From Lactarius indigo (taxonomy: Eukaryota; Basidiomycota; Agaricomycetes; Russulales; Russulaceae): a stretch of DNA of 64,000 nt. The position numbers and the translations under genes are program-made. Positions 45,101-56,000 of the stretch are shown piece after piece. Position 1 is the stretch's first letter. Each line of letters begins with the position of its first letter. The notes under the pieces are model-generated. The model had not been told where the DNA came from. It did no database searches and was given only the letters and a program-made list of their open reading frames with translations. The stretch lies in the NCBI GenBank assembly GCA_025766275.1, contig JAFKAC010000084.1, forward strand, positions 124,001 through 188,000. The letters run 5' to 3'.

Positions 45101-45703
45101 CACAACAGACAAAGACCCGCGCCTGGAATGCCATACACAGTGTTGACACTAATGTCCGTGAGCATGCCCGCATATATAGCATGGCACGGGATGCCTATAG
45201 GAAGCTCCGCAAAGCTGCACCCATTCCACAGGACCTCCCGAAGCTCCATTCAAAGGATCTCCGTGTAGCAACATTGGTCCTTGGATCACAACAAGTAGGA
45301 CAGCGGAATACACAACAATCCTGGATCTGGGGCTTTGGCAATACCACTGAAGATGATGGAACATGGATGGATGATTGTATGTGCTCCATTGAATTCTATA
45401 TTCATGTGCTCATATATTCATACAGTTGAAAGGGTTCACTGGCTCCGTGCAAGGGCACAGTTTGAGCGGTGGTCAGAGGAACAAGACAGCATCCATAATG
45501 AAGCTAAATGGATCCCAGCATACTTCCATACCAAAGCAGAGACATGGAAGAAACTCATGATCATTGCTGCACAAGGTTCATTAAAGGGGCATCAAGCATA
45601 TGCATCATACCAGATGCATGCATGGGAGGGACTTTCCAGAAGCTCTGTGAAGGCTCTTACTCCGATTACTGATGCTCCATTGAAGCACTGTAAGATGAAA
45701 TGA

Positions 45704-46172
45704 GATTGCCTGTCCTGATTCATGTATTCCTCCTATAGTACATATCAATTGACATAAGTGTTTGGTTCTTGCAAATGAAATGAATGGCTTTTCTCGAACC
45801 CCCCGATCCCCTCTCATATATATCCATTTGCCTGTGACAGGAATTAAGCGGAGGTCCGCTTTTGGGCAATGCTGTTGGACTATCATTACAGCGGATTTCC
45901 CGACATGTATATTCTGAGTATGAACTATTAGTTATTAGCTATTTCCCCCAACACTGATCATCTATCATTATATATTGACTTGCGATCAGATGTTCATTAC
46001 TTGTCCAATATAATTGTAGTTGTCTGATATGTATGCAATTTGCTGTACATATCTCAACAGGTGAGCAATGATCCCACACACCTAAACAGTGCTCACCCAG
46101 TCAAATATTTGAGTTCAAGAGCATCTCTGGATACCCTACATTATCATGGAACTATCCGCATGGATTTCTGAT
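45704..46172. other. KDZ right subterminal region
   Basis: No gene was recognised. GCGGAGGTCCGC (45848) and GCGGATTTCCCG (45891) belong to the dispersed palindrome family of the element. Confidence 0.5.
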
Positions 46173-46301
46173 TATCTCCGACCCAGCCGGCGTCGGCTGG
46201 ACTATCAATTATGGCGGAATCTCCGCCGTTGGCCGGCGCCGGCTGAGTATGAACTATTAAAGAATCTCACCGTCGGTTGGGGGTATCAATTACATAAGCC
46301 A
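46173..46301 (-). repeat. Right terminal inverted repeat of the KDZ element
   Basis: About 129 bp, reverse complement of 17686-17814 with about six mismatches, several at CpG. It ends CATAAGCCA. An ORF crosses it into the pol of fragment G, making a chance chimera. Confidence 0.85.
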
Positions 46302-46850
46302 TCACTATCCATTGGCTGCCCGTATGCATCATCCTTCTTCATCAAAAAGAAGGACGGAAAACTACGCCCAGTACAGGATTACTGGGTAATCAATTCCCAT
46401 ACCATACGCAATCAATACCCCCTTCCCCTTATTCAAGATCTCATTTACGACCTCAGTAACACGCACATCTATACCAAGCTCGACATCCGTTGGGGATACA
46501 ACAACATCCGCATTTGTGACGGAGATCAGGAGAAGGCGGCCTTTAAAACCAAGTTTGGCCTCTTCGAACCAACGGTCATGTTCTTTGGCCTCACAAATTC
46601 ACCCGCGACCTTTCAGACAATGATGAACCACATATATCGAGATACCATTGCGAAACATGAACTCCGCGGCACCGTTATCCGGGTTTATATGGACGACATC
46701 GGGATTGCGACGCGCGAAGGCCACGACTCTGCAGACCACATCACGGCGGTCACGGACGTCCTTCGCGTCGCCCAGGAACATGACCTGTACTTCAAGCTCG
46801 AGAAGTGCCTCTTCCACCAACCTCGGATGGATTACCTGGGGGTAATCCTT

Positions 46851-46861
46851 GAAAAGGGGGT
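46851..46861 (+). promoter_or_regulatory. Internal polypurine tract, element G
   Basis: GAAAAGGGGGT, identical to the start of the 3' tract at 50243-50255. Confidence 0.5.
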
Positions 46862-49089
46862 AACTCGCATGGACCTGGTAAAAGTTCGAGGCATTAGGGA
46901 TTGGCCAACACCAACGAAAGTCAGGGACGTACGCTCTTTCCTGGGATTCTGCAACTTTTACCGCTTATTCATCCGAGGTTTCGCCACACACACCTGGCCG
47001 CTCAATCAGCTCACAAGAAAGGACACTGAATGGCGGTGGACGGAAGAAGAAGACCGTGCGTTTAAGACACTCAAGCGCCTCGTTACTGAGGAACCAGTGC
47101 TGGCACACCCTGACTTGCAAGAACAATTTGAATTGGAGGTCGACGCCTCCAGGTTCGCAGTGGGTGCAGTCCTCCTGCAAAAGAAGTATGATGGGCGCAA
47201 GCACCCAATAGGATACTACTCAGTGACGCTGAGTGAAGCAGAACGCAACTACGACATTTACAACCTAGAACTGCTCGCCATTGTAAAAGCCCTCCGGCAC
47301 TGGCGCCCCTTGCTCGCGGGATCCCCACATAAAATCAAAATATTCTCGGACCACTTGAACCTGCAGTACTGGAAGACACCGCAAAAGATTAGCCGAAGGG
47401 TCGCCCAGGAGGTGCTGGAGCTGATGGAATACGACTTCAAGATCCACCATATCAAGGGAAAGAACAACGGCAGAGCAGACGCACTATCAAGAAGACCAGA
47501 TTACGACCAAGGAGAAGAAGATAACCAAGGTGTGGTCGTCTTGCCCCCAGAGGTGTTCATACGAGCCACTAATGTTGCACGCACCCTGGAAATACATCCC
47601 ATGATGCAACAACCGCGGCAACGACAAGACCCCGCCGTGATCAAAACCTGGATTGATGCCCATCGCCTCAAAAAGATAGAGGGAGAGTGGTATAAGGATG
47701 GGCGACTGGTGATTACGGGGCCTATGGCGACATACCAGGCCATCATACAAGATCATCACGACCTGCCCGTACATGGACACCCTGGAATAAGCCGGACACA
47801 ACGAATTGTAGAACGACATCATTGGTGGCCAAGCATTCGTCGAGATGTGTATGAGTACGTCACAGGATGTGCTGACTGTCAGCGAAACAAAGTTAACACC
47901 AGACCAACCCACGCCCCTTTACACCCAATTGCGGCCACCACGGAGGCCCCCCCCTTTTACACCATCGCCCTAGATTTCATCACCAAGCTGCCAACCTCAC
48001 AGTCCTACGACAGTATCCTGACTGTCACTGACCATGACTGCAGCAAGGCGTCCATATTTATCCCATGCAATGAAGAAATCACGGCAGAAGGAACCGCAAT
48101 TCTGTACGTCAATCACGTGTTCAGACGATTTGGGCTACCGTGTAAAATCATCAGCGACCGTGATCCCCGATTTACCTCCAAGTTCACACGAGAAGTATGC
48201 CGCATACTGGGCATCCAACAGAATATTTCCACGGCCTACCACCCACGTACTGACGGGCAGTCTGAGCGCACCAATCAATGGCTTGAACAATATCTACGCT
48301 TCTGGGCAAACAAGCGTCAAGATAACTGGGCGGAGTATCTCCCTATAGCAGAATTCGCTCACAACAATTGGCCCCACGAGCATACGAAACAATCACCGTT
48401 CATGCTTCTGATGGGATACAACCCAACGGCCGATTGGACAGATAAGCCATCCCCAATTCCAAATGTGATCACCAGACTGACACAGCTAAAGGAAGCATGT
48501 CAACTTGCTCAGGACCTTATCAAGAAGGCACAAGATAGCTGGGTCTGGCATAAAGACACCCCACGTTATCAGATCGGTGACCAAGTATGGCTAGAGGGAA
48601 AACATCTACGGACCAATCAACCCACGGCAAAACTAGCAGCGCGACGCCACAGACCGTTTAAAGTGGTTCAGGTGATGTCCCCTTACAATTACCGTCTCGA
48701 ACTTCCCACGCAGTGGAGCATCCATCCAGTGTTCCATATCGATCTTCTCACACCATACAAAAATACAACCTTTCACGGCGAAAATTTCCCACGTCCGCCA
48801 CCAGATCTTGTGGAAGGTGAAGAAGAGTATGAAGTCGAGGCCGTTCTGGACTCCCAGCATTTCGGGAGAAGGAGAAAACTGCAATACCTCATCAAATGGA
48901 AGGGTTACTCAGACTCAGAGAATCAGTGGGTCGATAAGGACGACGTGTTTGCCCTGGAAGCGATAAGAGAGTACCAAGCGGGCCGAACAGCTGTGCAATA
49001 TCTTAAAAGTCAGCCCGAGAGCAACCAGGGAGAGTATCACTCCCACATCCGATCCTCTCATACCTCTATGCCCACTTCCCCTCTCAGAC

Positions 49090-49815
49090 ATGTCACCACG
49101 GCGATCCTCCTCGGCCAAGTCGCACAAGACGCCACCAACCTCATCGAAGACAACAAAGAAACTGTGGTTCAACCGGTCCAGCTCACTCCGTACACACCTG
49201 CAAACATGCGAGCCGGGCATATCACCGCTCAAGAATGGGCTAATGTCCTACAGAGGTTCCCCGACCCGACTCGCCAGCCCGACGACAAGCAGCAGCATGC
49301 CGTCCCTCACATCTTCCGAGACGACAATGGCAATCGAGAACCCGTCACCATCATCCCCCCAGGTGACGACCTCATTGGCACAAGGGGAATTCTCCCTGCT
49401 GACCGTCCCCTCGAAGACCCAACAGGAGTTAGAAGCAGCGGAGGATTGGCAGAGAGTGGTGAAGGAGTGGGCCGACGAACAACTGTGCTTAGCGCAGAGG
49501 AGGTTGAGCGAGTTGCGGCAGCGCAGGCAGCGCTCCCTAACAACAAGGCTTACGCTGACGACAAAGATTACTACCCGGTCAGACACCCCCTCCTTCGAAC
49601 ACACAGCCACCCTACTAATCCCCGAATCACCCCATGGCTCATTCACACCGATGGAACCGCCATGTCTCGAGGACATGTGCGACTGCCCGGCGTCACACTT
49701 CACACCCCCATTACGCACGACGACAACCCTGCGCAGGTCCTTGCGCCTGAGGGGTTCAGGGCGAATCGACAGCCCCATTACATTCACTTCCCTATCACCG
49801 GACCCAACGGTGTAG
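49090..49815 (+). CDS. Overlapping +1-frame ORF in the pol tail of element G
   Basis: 241 codons from an ATG, the same length and start as the ORF at 26065-26790 of element B. It keeps the W..EW..EQL..AQRR block. It is in the +1 frame of pol. Confidence 0.35.
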   Translation: MSPRRSSSAKSHKTPPTSSKTTKKLWFNRSSSLRTHLQTCEPGISPLKNGLMSYRGSPTRLASPTTSSSMPSLTSSETTMAIENPSPSSPQVTTSLAQGEFSLLTVPSKTQQELEAAEDWQRVVKEWADEQLCLAQRRLSELRQRRQRSLTTRLTLTTKITTRSDTPSFEHTATLLIPESPHGSFTPMEPPCLEDMCDCPASHFTPPLRTTTTLRRSLRLRGSGRIDSPITFTSLSPDPTV

Positions 49816-50255
49816 AAAGGAATGCCAGCCATGTTCAGATCGTTGGAGGTGCGAATCCTTTCGTGTTAGGGCTCATTCCCGGCTCCCCCCATCTCTACGG
49901 CAAACCTCTCTATGCCTACCCGATGCTATCGGCTGCGGGACGCGCCTTCATCGCCCACGAGGATTTAGTCATCCTCGCCTCCGACAAGATCACGGACCGT
50001 GCACTGAACCGCATCGGGGATGAATCCCTAACTGCGGAGGTGACGCATTACCGGGCAGCCACATATGAAGAAGAGAGGCTCGCCGCTCACATCCGCCAGC
50101 TCCAGGCCATGCGGTTGTCGGCAAGGGATGACAAGAGGGACTGTATCTACCGACTGGAGAGGGCCAATGTGTTTGAGAGGATTAGCAATGAGCAGTCGAC
50201 TTGGACGGCACGGGATTTTCGGTGAGTCTGGGGTCTCACGCTGAAAAGGGGGTGA

Positions 50256-50708
50256 TGTTACAGTTACGCGCATTGACCCTTACTGTACCGGTTGTGACTA
50301 CGGCGGTAAGGTAAATTAGTCACGGACTCGGGGTTTACGATAGGAGTTAGGTGTTGTAGGATGACTTGACCCTAGTACAGGTAGTAGTAGTACTAGGATT
50401 GCGCTACTTACGCGATACGTTGGACACTACATTACTGTGACTCATAGCAGCGCTTGAAAGCCTGCTCTTTCTATATTTAAGGTAGCTGCGGAAGACCAAG
50501 ACGAACCATCTTGGTCTTCTTCAATCGTCACTTCTTTGTTCTCGCATCTTCGCCTCACCTCTATCTTGATATAGAGTGCTGCAGTTATACTAGTGTCTTC
50601 AAACATCTAGGAGAAGCCTTCATGCCATACGCCTTGGGGCATGATTAGCTAAGTCACCAAAGTCGCCTTACCGAGCTCAAGTCGAGCTAACGCTGTGACG
50701 GCGTTACA
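50256..50708 (+). repeat. 3' LTR of element G
   Basis: 453 bp starting TGTTACAGTTACGCGC, preceded by GAAAAGGGGGTGA (50243-50255). It is very close to solo LTR 4653-5105. Confidence 0.93.
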
Positions 50709-52429
50709 TCTGGTGCAATTCTTCACTAGTGATAGGGCCGTCTTCTTCATGCTGCACGGCGGTACTGCCTCTGGTAGTAGTTCCTTTGGCTGCGGCGTCG
50801 TTGGAGGAGTCGGGGTTGACAAGCGTGGTGGAGGAGTCGTTGACAAGGGTAGAGAGGAGTGCGAGCTGGTCATTGCGTCGAGTAGAGGACATGGGATGAG
50901 TGGGTGATGGGGACTCATCATGGTAGAGGGTCATCCTTAAATGTGTTTCTCTATCGGGATTGGAATTTTTGAAGTCCCAAACGGCTTCATCGGCAAATAC
51001 GTCATCCTTATCTATCCACTGATTGTCTGAGTCAGGATACCCCTTCCATTTCACGAGGTATTGGAGTCTGCATCTTCTGCCGAATCGCCAAGAGTCCAGA
51101 ATCTTCTCGACTTCATATTCTTCTTCATTATCGACCAAATCAGGTGGTGGGCGCTGATAATTGGGTCCGTGCGTGGGTGTCTCGCGATAAGGCGTGAGAA
51201 GATCTATGTGGAAGACATCATGGATGCTCCACTGTGTGGGAAGTTCGAGGCGATAATTAACAGGGGACATCACCTGGATGACCTTAAACGGTCCATGTCA
51301 TTTGGCCGCTAGTTTTGTGGTTGGTTGGTGTGTGCGTAGGTGGCGTCCTTCGAGCCACACGAGGTCTCCTTCTTTGAATTTGGGCGTATCTTTGTGTTTG
51401 ACCCATGACTTTTGCGCCCTGAGCATACATGAAAATGCACGCTGTCGCGCTTGCTTGAACTGGTCTAGCCTCAGGGACACTTGTGGGATAGGGGAAGGCC
51501 TATCGATCCAATCAGTGTGTGGGTTGAATCCCGATAAGAGGAAAAAAGGGGACTCCCGCGTGGTCTCATTAGGCCAGTTATTATGCGTAAATTCTGCCAT
51601 AGGCAGATAATGGACCCAGTCGTCCTGTCACTCATTTACCCAAAAGCGGAGGTATTGTTCCAGCCACTGATTTGTTCGTTCTGATTGGCCGTCGGTTCTC
51701 GGATGATAAGTGGTTGAGATATTTTGGCTGATGCCAAGGATTTTGCATATCTCCCGCATGAATTTGGATGCAAAGTGGGGATCTCAATCACTGATAACAC
51801 GTGAGGGGAGTCCAAATCGTGGGAATACGTGAGAGACATACAGGGCAGCCATTCCTTCAGCAGTTATCTCTTCATTACAGGGGATGAAAATGGCGGCTTT
51901 AGTGCAATCGTGGTCTGTTACTGTGAGGATGGAGTCATAACCACGGGATATGGGGAGCTTAGTAATGAAGTCCACTGCGATAGTCTCGAATGGCAGGGCT
52001 TCTGGTTTGGGATAAATTGGTTGTAGGGGTGCCCTAATGGGGTGAAGGTTAACTTTGTGCCGTTGGCAGTCTGTGCAGCCTTTGACATAGTCCGTGACGT
52101 CGTTTTTCATCTGTGGCCACCAGTAGTGTCTCTCAACAAGTTGAAGAGTTCGTTTGATACCCGGATGACCGTAGACTGGAGAGTCATGATGGGCAGCGAT
52201 GAGGGTACATTTGTCATGAATACCGCCAGTGACCACTCGGCGTCCATCCTTATACCATGTCCCTTTGATGTCTTTTAGTCGATGTGCGTCAACCCAGGGT
52301 TTTAACTTAGCTATGTCCTGTTCGTAAATGGGGTGTTCTGGAGTCATTTCCGCTGGTAGGATCTCTGGCCTCCAGTGTGGGTGTTGTGGTTCCTCCAGCG
52401 TAGTGGCGCGCGCAAATATGCTCTCTGGC
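50709..52429 (-). pseudogene. pol: pol of element E, 3' portion
   Basis: Integrase zinc site and DDE core, GPF module, chromodomain ([15 protein letters not shown]..) and the start of the tail, ending in TSEELHQ where element G entered. TGA stops near 51785, 51630 and 51308 all sit where the relatives have CGA. Confidence 0.88.
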
Positions 52430-52434
52430 AGTAC

Positions 52435-53006
52435 TGTAACGCCGTCACGACGTCAGCTCGACTTGAGCTCGAGGGAGGCGGCAACAACTTAGCGCGAATG
52501 TATGTCCGACACGACGACGCGAAGGTCCGTGTGCTTGCCTTAGTGAATACGCGGAGGTACACCGGCAAGACTTATGCTTGTCTTTGCTTGTCACAAACGA
52601 AGTTGGACACTGAAGTAGGATTCGAGAGAAATAAGAAATGACAGAGAGACGAAGCGATAGATCGCAAGAGAGAGACACAAAAGTGACGATTCAAGAAGAC
52701 CAAGATGGCGTATCTTGGTCTTCACCAACCTCCTTAAATACACATTCGAGCAGGCTTACAAGCGCTGCTATGAGTCACAGTAAGTAGCGTCCAACGTATC
52801 GCAGAAACATCGCAAACCCTAATACTACTAGTACTAGTACTAGTGGCACTTGTCATCAGTCAGCTATCGTACCCTATCTCCTATCGTGCTCGGTATCGCC
52901 TATCGTAAGTCCGCAACTAATCTACCTTACCGCCGTAGTTGCAACCGGTACAGTAAGGGTCCTCAGAAGTTATCGTACCACAGTACAGAAAGTCCGAAAC
53001 GTGACA
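52435..53006 (-). repeat. 3' LTR of element D
   Basis: 572 bp; on the minus strand it starts TGTCACGTTTCGG and ends GTTACA. The polypurine tract GAAAAGGGGGTGA is at 53007-53019 (minus). Confidence 0.95.
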
Positions 53007-53035
53007 TCACCCCCTTTTCAGCGTGAGGCCCCGAC

Positions 53036-56000
53036 TCACCGAAAGTCCCTCGCCGGCCAGTCGCGTTGCTCGTCGGCAATGCGCTCTAGGGCTGTGGCGC
53101 GCTCCAGGCGATAGATGGAGTCGCGGCGGTCGTCTTGCGCGCACTCGATCATGGCGCGAAGCTGGGCCACTCGGGCGTGGAGTCGGTCGAGCTCATAGCT
53201 GGCCGCGCGGAAGCGCGTGACCTCAGCCGTGAGCGACTCGTCGTTGATGCGGTTGAGGGCCCGGTCAGTGATGCGATCTGCTTCGAAGACGACCAGGTCC
53301 TCGTGGGGGTACGTGGGGCGGAGAGCGGCGGACACGTGCGGCTCGGCGTAGAAGGGCTTACCGTAGACATGCGGTGACCCTGGTATAACTCCTAGTATGA
53401 GGGGGTCGGCCCCTCCTATGATCTGGACGTGAGATGCGTCCCGCTCTACTCCGTCGGGCCCGGTGATGGGGTATCGAATGTGATGGGGTCGTCGGTTCGC
53501 CCGGAACCCTTCAGGCGCAATGACATGCGCGGGGTCGTCGGCGGCGGTGAACGGACGATGATCGGCGGCGCCGGGTACACGGACACGTCCTCGATACATG
53601 GGGGACCCGTCGGTGTAGACGAGCCAGGGCGTGATGAGGGGATTAGTAGGGTCGCCTTTCGTTCGAAGGAAGGCGTGGCGTGCCGGGTAGTAATCGTCGT
53701 CGTCATGGCCAGCCTCAGCAGCCTCCATCGCTGCCGTCGCTCGCGCATCTCCCTCAGTCGGGCCGCGGCTGAGTCCAGCTGTTCCTTCTGCCACTCCGCC
53801 GCTACTTTCTTCCACCCCTCCAGCTCGTACTCCATCAGCGCTTGAACGCTGGTCGTTGCTCGGGAAAACTCCGCGAACGCCGATGAGGTCGTCGCTTGGG
53901 GGGATAGCGGCGATCGGCTCGCGCTGCCCAAGTTCGTCCCGGAAGACGTGGACGACCTCTCCGTCGGGAGTGGTGGTTGGATCGGGGAATTGAGTGATGA
54001 CATGAGCCCATTCTTGGGCGGTGATGGGTCCCTCCGTTGGTCTAAGAGGTGTCCATGGGGTGATTTGAGGGTTGGGTACCTCGGTGTCGTCGTCCTCAGC
54101 CAAGAGGGCGTGGGCGTCTTGTGCGAGGGAGTCGAGGAGTGCCGCTTGGGTGACATGTCGCAGAGGGGATGTAGGCATATGAGAGATGGCGGAGCGGAGG
54201 AAAGAGGGATGACCGTCCTCTGTTCGAGCGACTCCTACTTTATCACTTTTACCGTGGGTTTGCGCTTCCTGATACAGGCGGAGTGCCTCTGGCGCAAAGA
54301 CGTCATCTTTGTTGACCCACTGATTCTCCGAGTCTGGATACCCTTTCCACTTCACGAGATATTGGAGGCGCCTTCCTCTGCCGAAATGCCGCGCATCTAG
54401 AATGGCCTCGACTTCGTATTCTTCTTCTCCATCTATCAACTCCGGCGGTGGTCGTGTGAAGTTCTCCCCGTGTAAGGAAGTTTGCTTATACGGGGTGAGA
54501 AGATCGATATGAAACACTGGGTGGATGCTCCACTGCGTGGGAAGTTCCAATCGATAGTTGTAGGGGGACATCACCTGAATTACCCTAAAGGGTCCGTGGC
54601 GTCGCGCCGCTAGTTTCGCCGTGGGTTGATTGGTCCGGAGGTGTTTTCCCTCCAGCCACACGAGGTCGTTAATGCGGAATTTGGGCGTATCTTTGTTGCG
54701 CACCCATGCTTCTTGTGCCCTTTTCATAAGGTGCTGGGCGTCCCTTCTAGCCTCTTTGAGTTGTGTTAGTCGTGCGGTGACTTGTGGAATCGGAGAGGGC
54801 TTATCAGTCCAATCAGCTCGTGGGTCATATCCCATCAGGAGCTGGAACGGTGATTGTTTCGTATGCTCGTGGGGCCAATTGTTGTGCGCGAATTCGGCTA
54901 TTGGCAGATACGTGGTCCAGTTGTCTTGGCGTTCATTCACCCAGAAGCGCAAGTATTGCTCCAACCATTGGTTGGTCCTTTCCGACTGTCCGTCGGTGCG
55001 CGGGTGGTATGCCGTGGATATGTTCTGCTGAACCCCCAGGATTCGGCACGCTTCTCTGGTAAATTTGGATGTGAAGCGGGGGTCGCGATCGCTGATGATT
55101 TTGCGCGGTAATCCGAATCGTTTAAAAACGTGGCTGACGTACAATGCGGCGGTTTCTTCTGCGGTTATTTCTTCTCGGCATGGTATGAACACCGAGGCTT
55201 TACTACAATCGTGGTCAGTGACGGTGAGGATGCTGTCGTGCCCTCCGGATGTTGGTAATTTGGTAATGAAGTCGATTGCCACCGTCTGAAAGGGGAGTGC
55301 GTCGAGCACTGGTGTGATGGGATGTAGTGCTGCTCGTATGGGGCGCGTGTTTACTTTGTTTCGTTGGCATTCCGCGCATCCCTGGACATACTCATACACG
55401 TCCTTCCGCAGTCGTGGCCACCAATAATGCCTCTCCAAGATCCGTTGTGTTTTTGCGATTCCGGGGTGACCGTGTATGGGCAGGTCGTGATGGTCGTGGA
55501 TTAGTACGCGGTGTGTTGATGCTGGTCCAGTTATTACGAACCTGCCGTCCTTATACCACTCTCCTTGTAGTTTCTTCAACTGGTGGGCGTCTGCCCATAC
55601 TTTGATTACCTTTTCATCTTGTTGATGTCGCGGCTGCGACAGGTTTGGGTTAAGGATGAGGGTCCTTGCCGTGTTGAGGGTTCGGACAAAGACTTCGGGT
55701 GGCAGTACCACCACTTCGCTGTTGTCTTCCGCTCCTTGGTCATAGTCTGGTCGACGCGACAGCGCGTCTGCTCGTCCATTGTTCTTTCCTTTGATGTGGT
55801 GAATTTCGAAGTCGTATTCAGAGAGTTCTAACACTTCCCTGGCGACGCGTCGGCTGATCTTCTGTGGTGATTTCCAGTATTGTAGGTTGAGGTGGTCCGA
55901 GTAGATTTTAATCTTGTGTGGGGCTCCCGCGAGTAGCGGTCTCCAATTTCGCAACGCCTTGACTATGGCCAGTAGTTCCAGGTCATAGATGTCGTAGTTG

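Larger units (their letters stand above)
33851..45703 (+). pseudogene. KDZ transposase, interrupted by element A
   Basis: Exon 1 is 33851-34156; intron 34157-34207; exon 2 starts at 34208 and is broken by element A after 34215, resuming at 42195. Then come the CxC2-like cluster (CSMCTSSMQIKCSDCIGGKYFCKECC and H..PFHQMSRW, 42270-42400), further exons from 42537 and 43091, and the core DVTGIGATTCCHGFFVPTS..VVDFQKGER (about 43600-43686). After that are MDYSLCKAL, MYDIMCQYGVHFKERV, GLFHIHGHQD, IPGAKQVDGEIIETLWAPLN and a C-terminal ERVHWLRARAQFERW segment (45430-45703). These are family landmarks of the RNase H-fold KDZ transposases. Besides the 8-kb insertion, joins near 43286 and 44135 do not close in frame with ordinary introns, so the copy is probably dead. 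Confidence 0.85.
17686..46301 (+). mobile_element. Composite KDZ DNA transposon with cargo genes and two nested retrotransposons
   Basis: Bounded by inverted repeats of about 129 bp (17686-17814 and 46173-46301) that match at all but about six positions by eye. Between them are a KDZ transposase and genes X, Y, Z and W. Without retrotransposons A and B and one copy of each duplication the element is about 13.0 kb. KDZ (Kyakuja-Dileera-Zisupton) transposases are known to be expanded in basidiomycetes. The outermost base is uncertain by roughly 20 nt, and no target duplication was found: the left flank is retroelement H and the right flank is retroelement G. Confidence 0.75.
46318..50225 (+). 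pseudogene. pol: pol fragment of element G
   Basis: One uninterrupted frame from the RT fingers (PYASSFFIKKKDGKLRPVQ) through YMDD (intact, about 46686), RNase H, integrase, chromodomain and tail to 50225, close to element B. The frame happens to be open upstream through the KDZ repeat to 46146, so an ORF caller would report a 1359-codon hybrid. Without protease, gag or 5' LTR it cannot act alone. Confidence 0.9.
46311..50708 (+). mobile_element. Element G: 5'-truncated family-B retrotransposon with 3' LTR
   Basis: It starts abruptly inside RT next to the KDZ end and runs to the LTR end at 50708. The 3' side enters element E pol. The next five bases TCTGG (50709-50713) would be its duplication, but the other copy is missing with the 5' end. 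gag, protease and 5' LTR are absent. Confidence 0.9.

Noticed and set aside
17686..46301. Search for a TET/JBP dioxygenase gene in the KDZ element
   Set aside because: No HxD..H iron-binding arrangement or related block was found in X, Y, Z or W.
46146..46317. N-terminal extension of the 1359-codon ORF reaching into pol of element G
   Set aside because: These codons lie in the KDZ terminal repeat; the join to pol is a chance open frame, not a gene fusion.
49248..49832. Antisense ORF of about 194-214 codons opposite the pol tail (also 26223-26867)
   Set aside because: It mirrors the +1-frame ORF and GC-rich codon pattern and has no start or motif conserved with element D.
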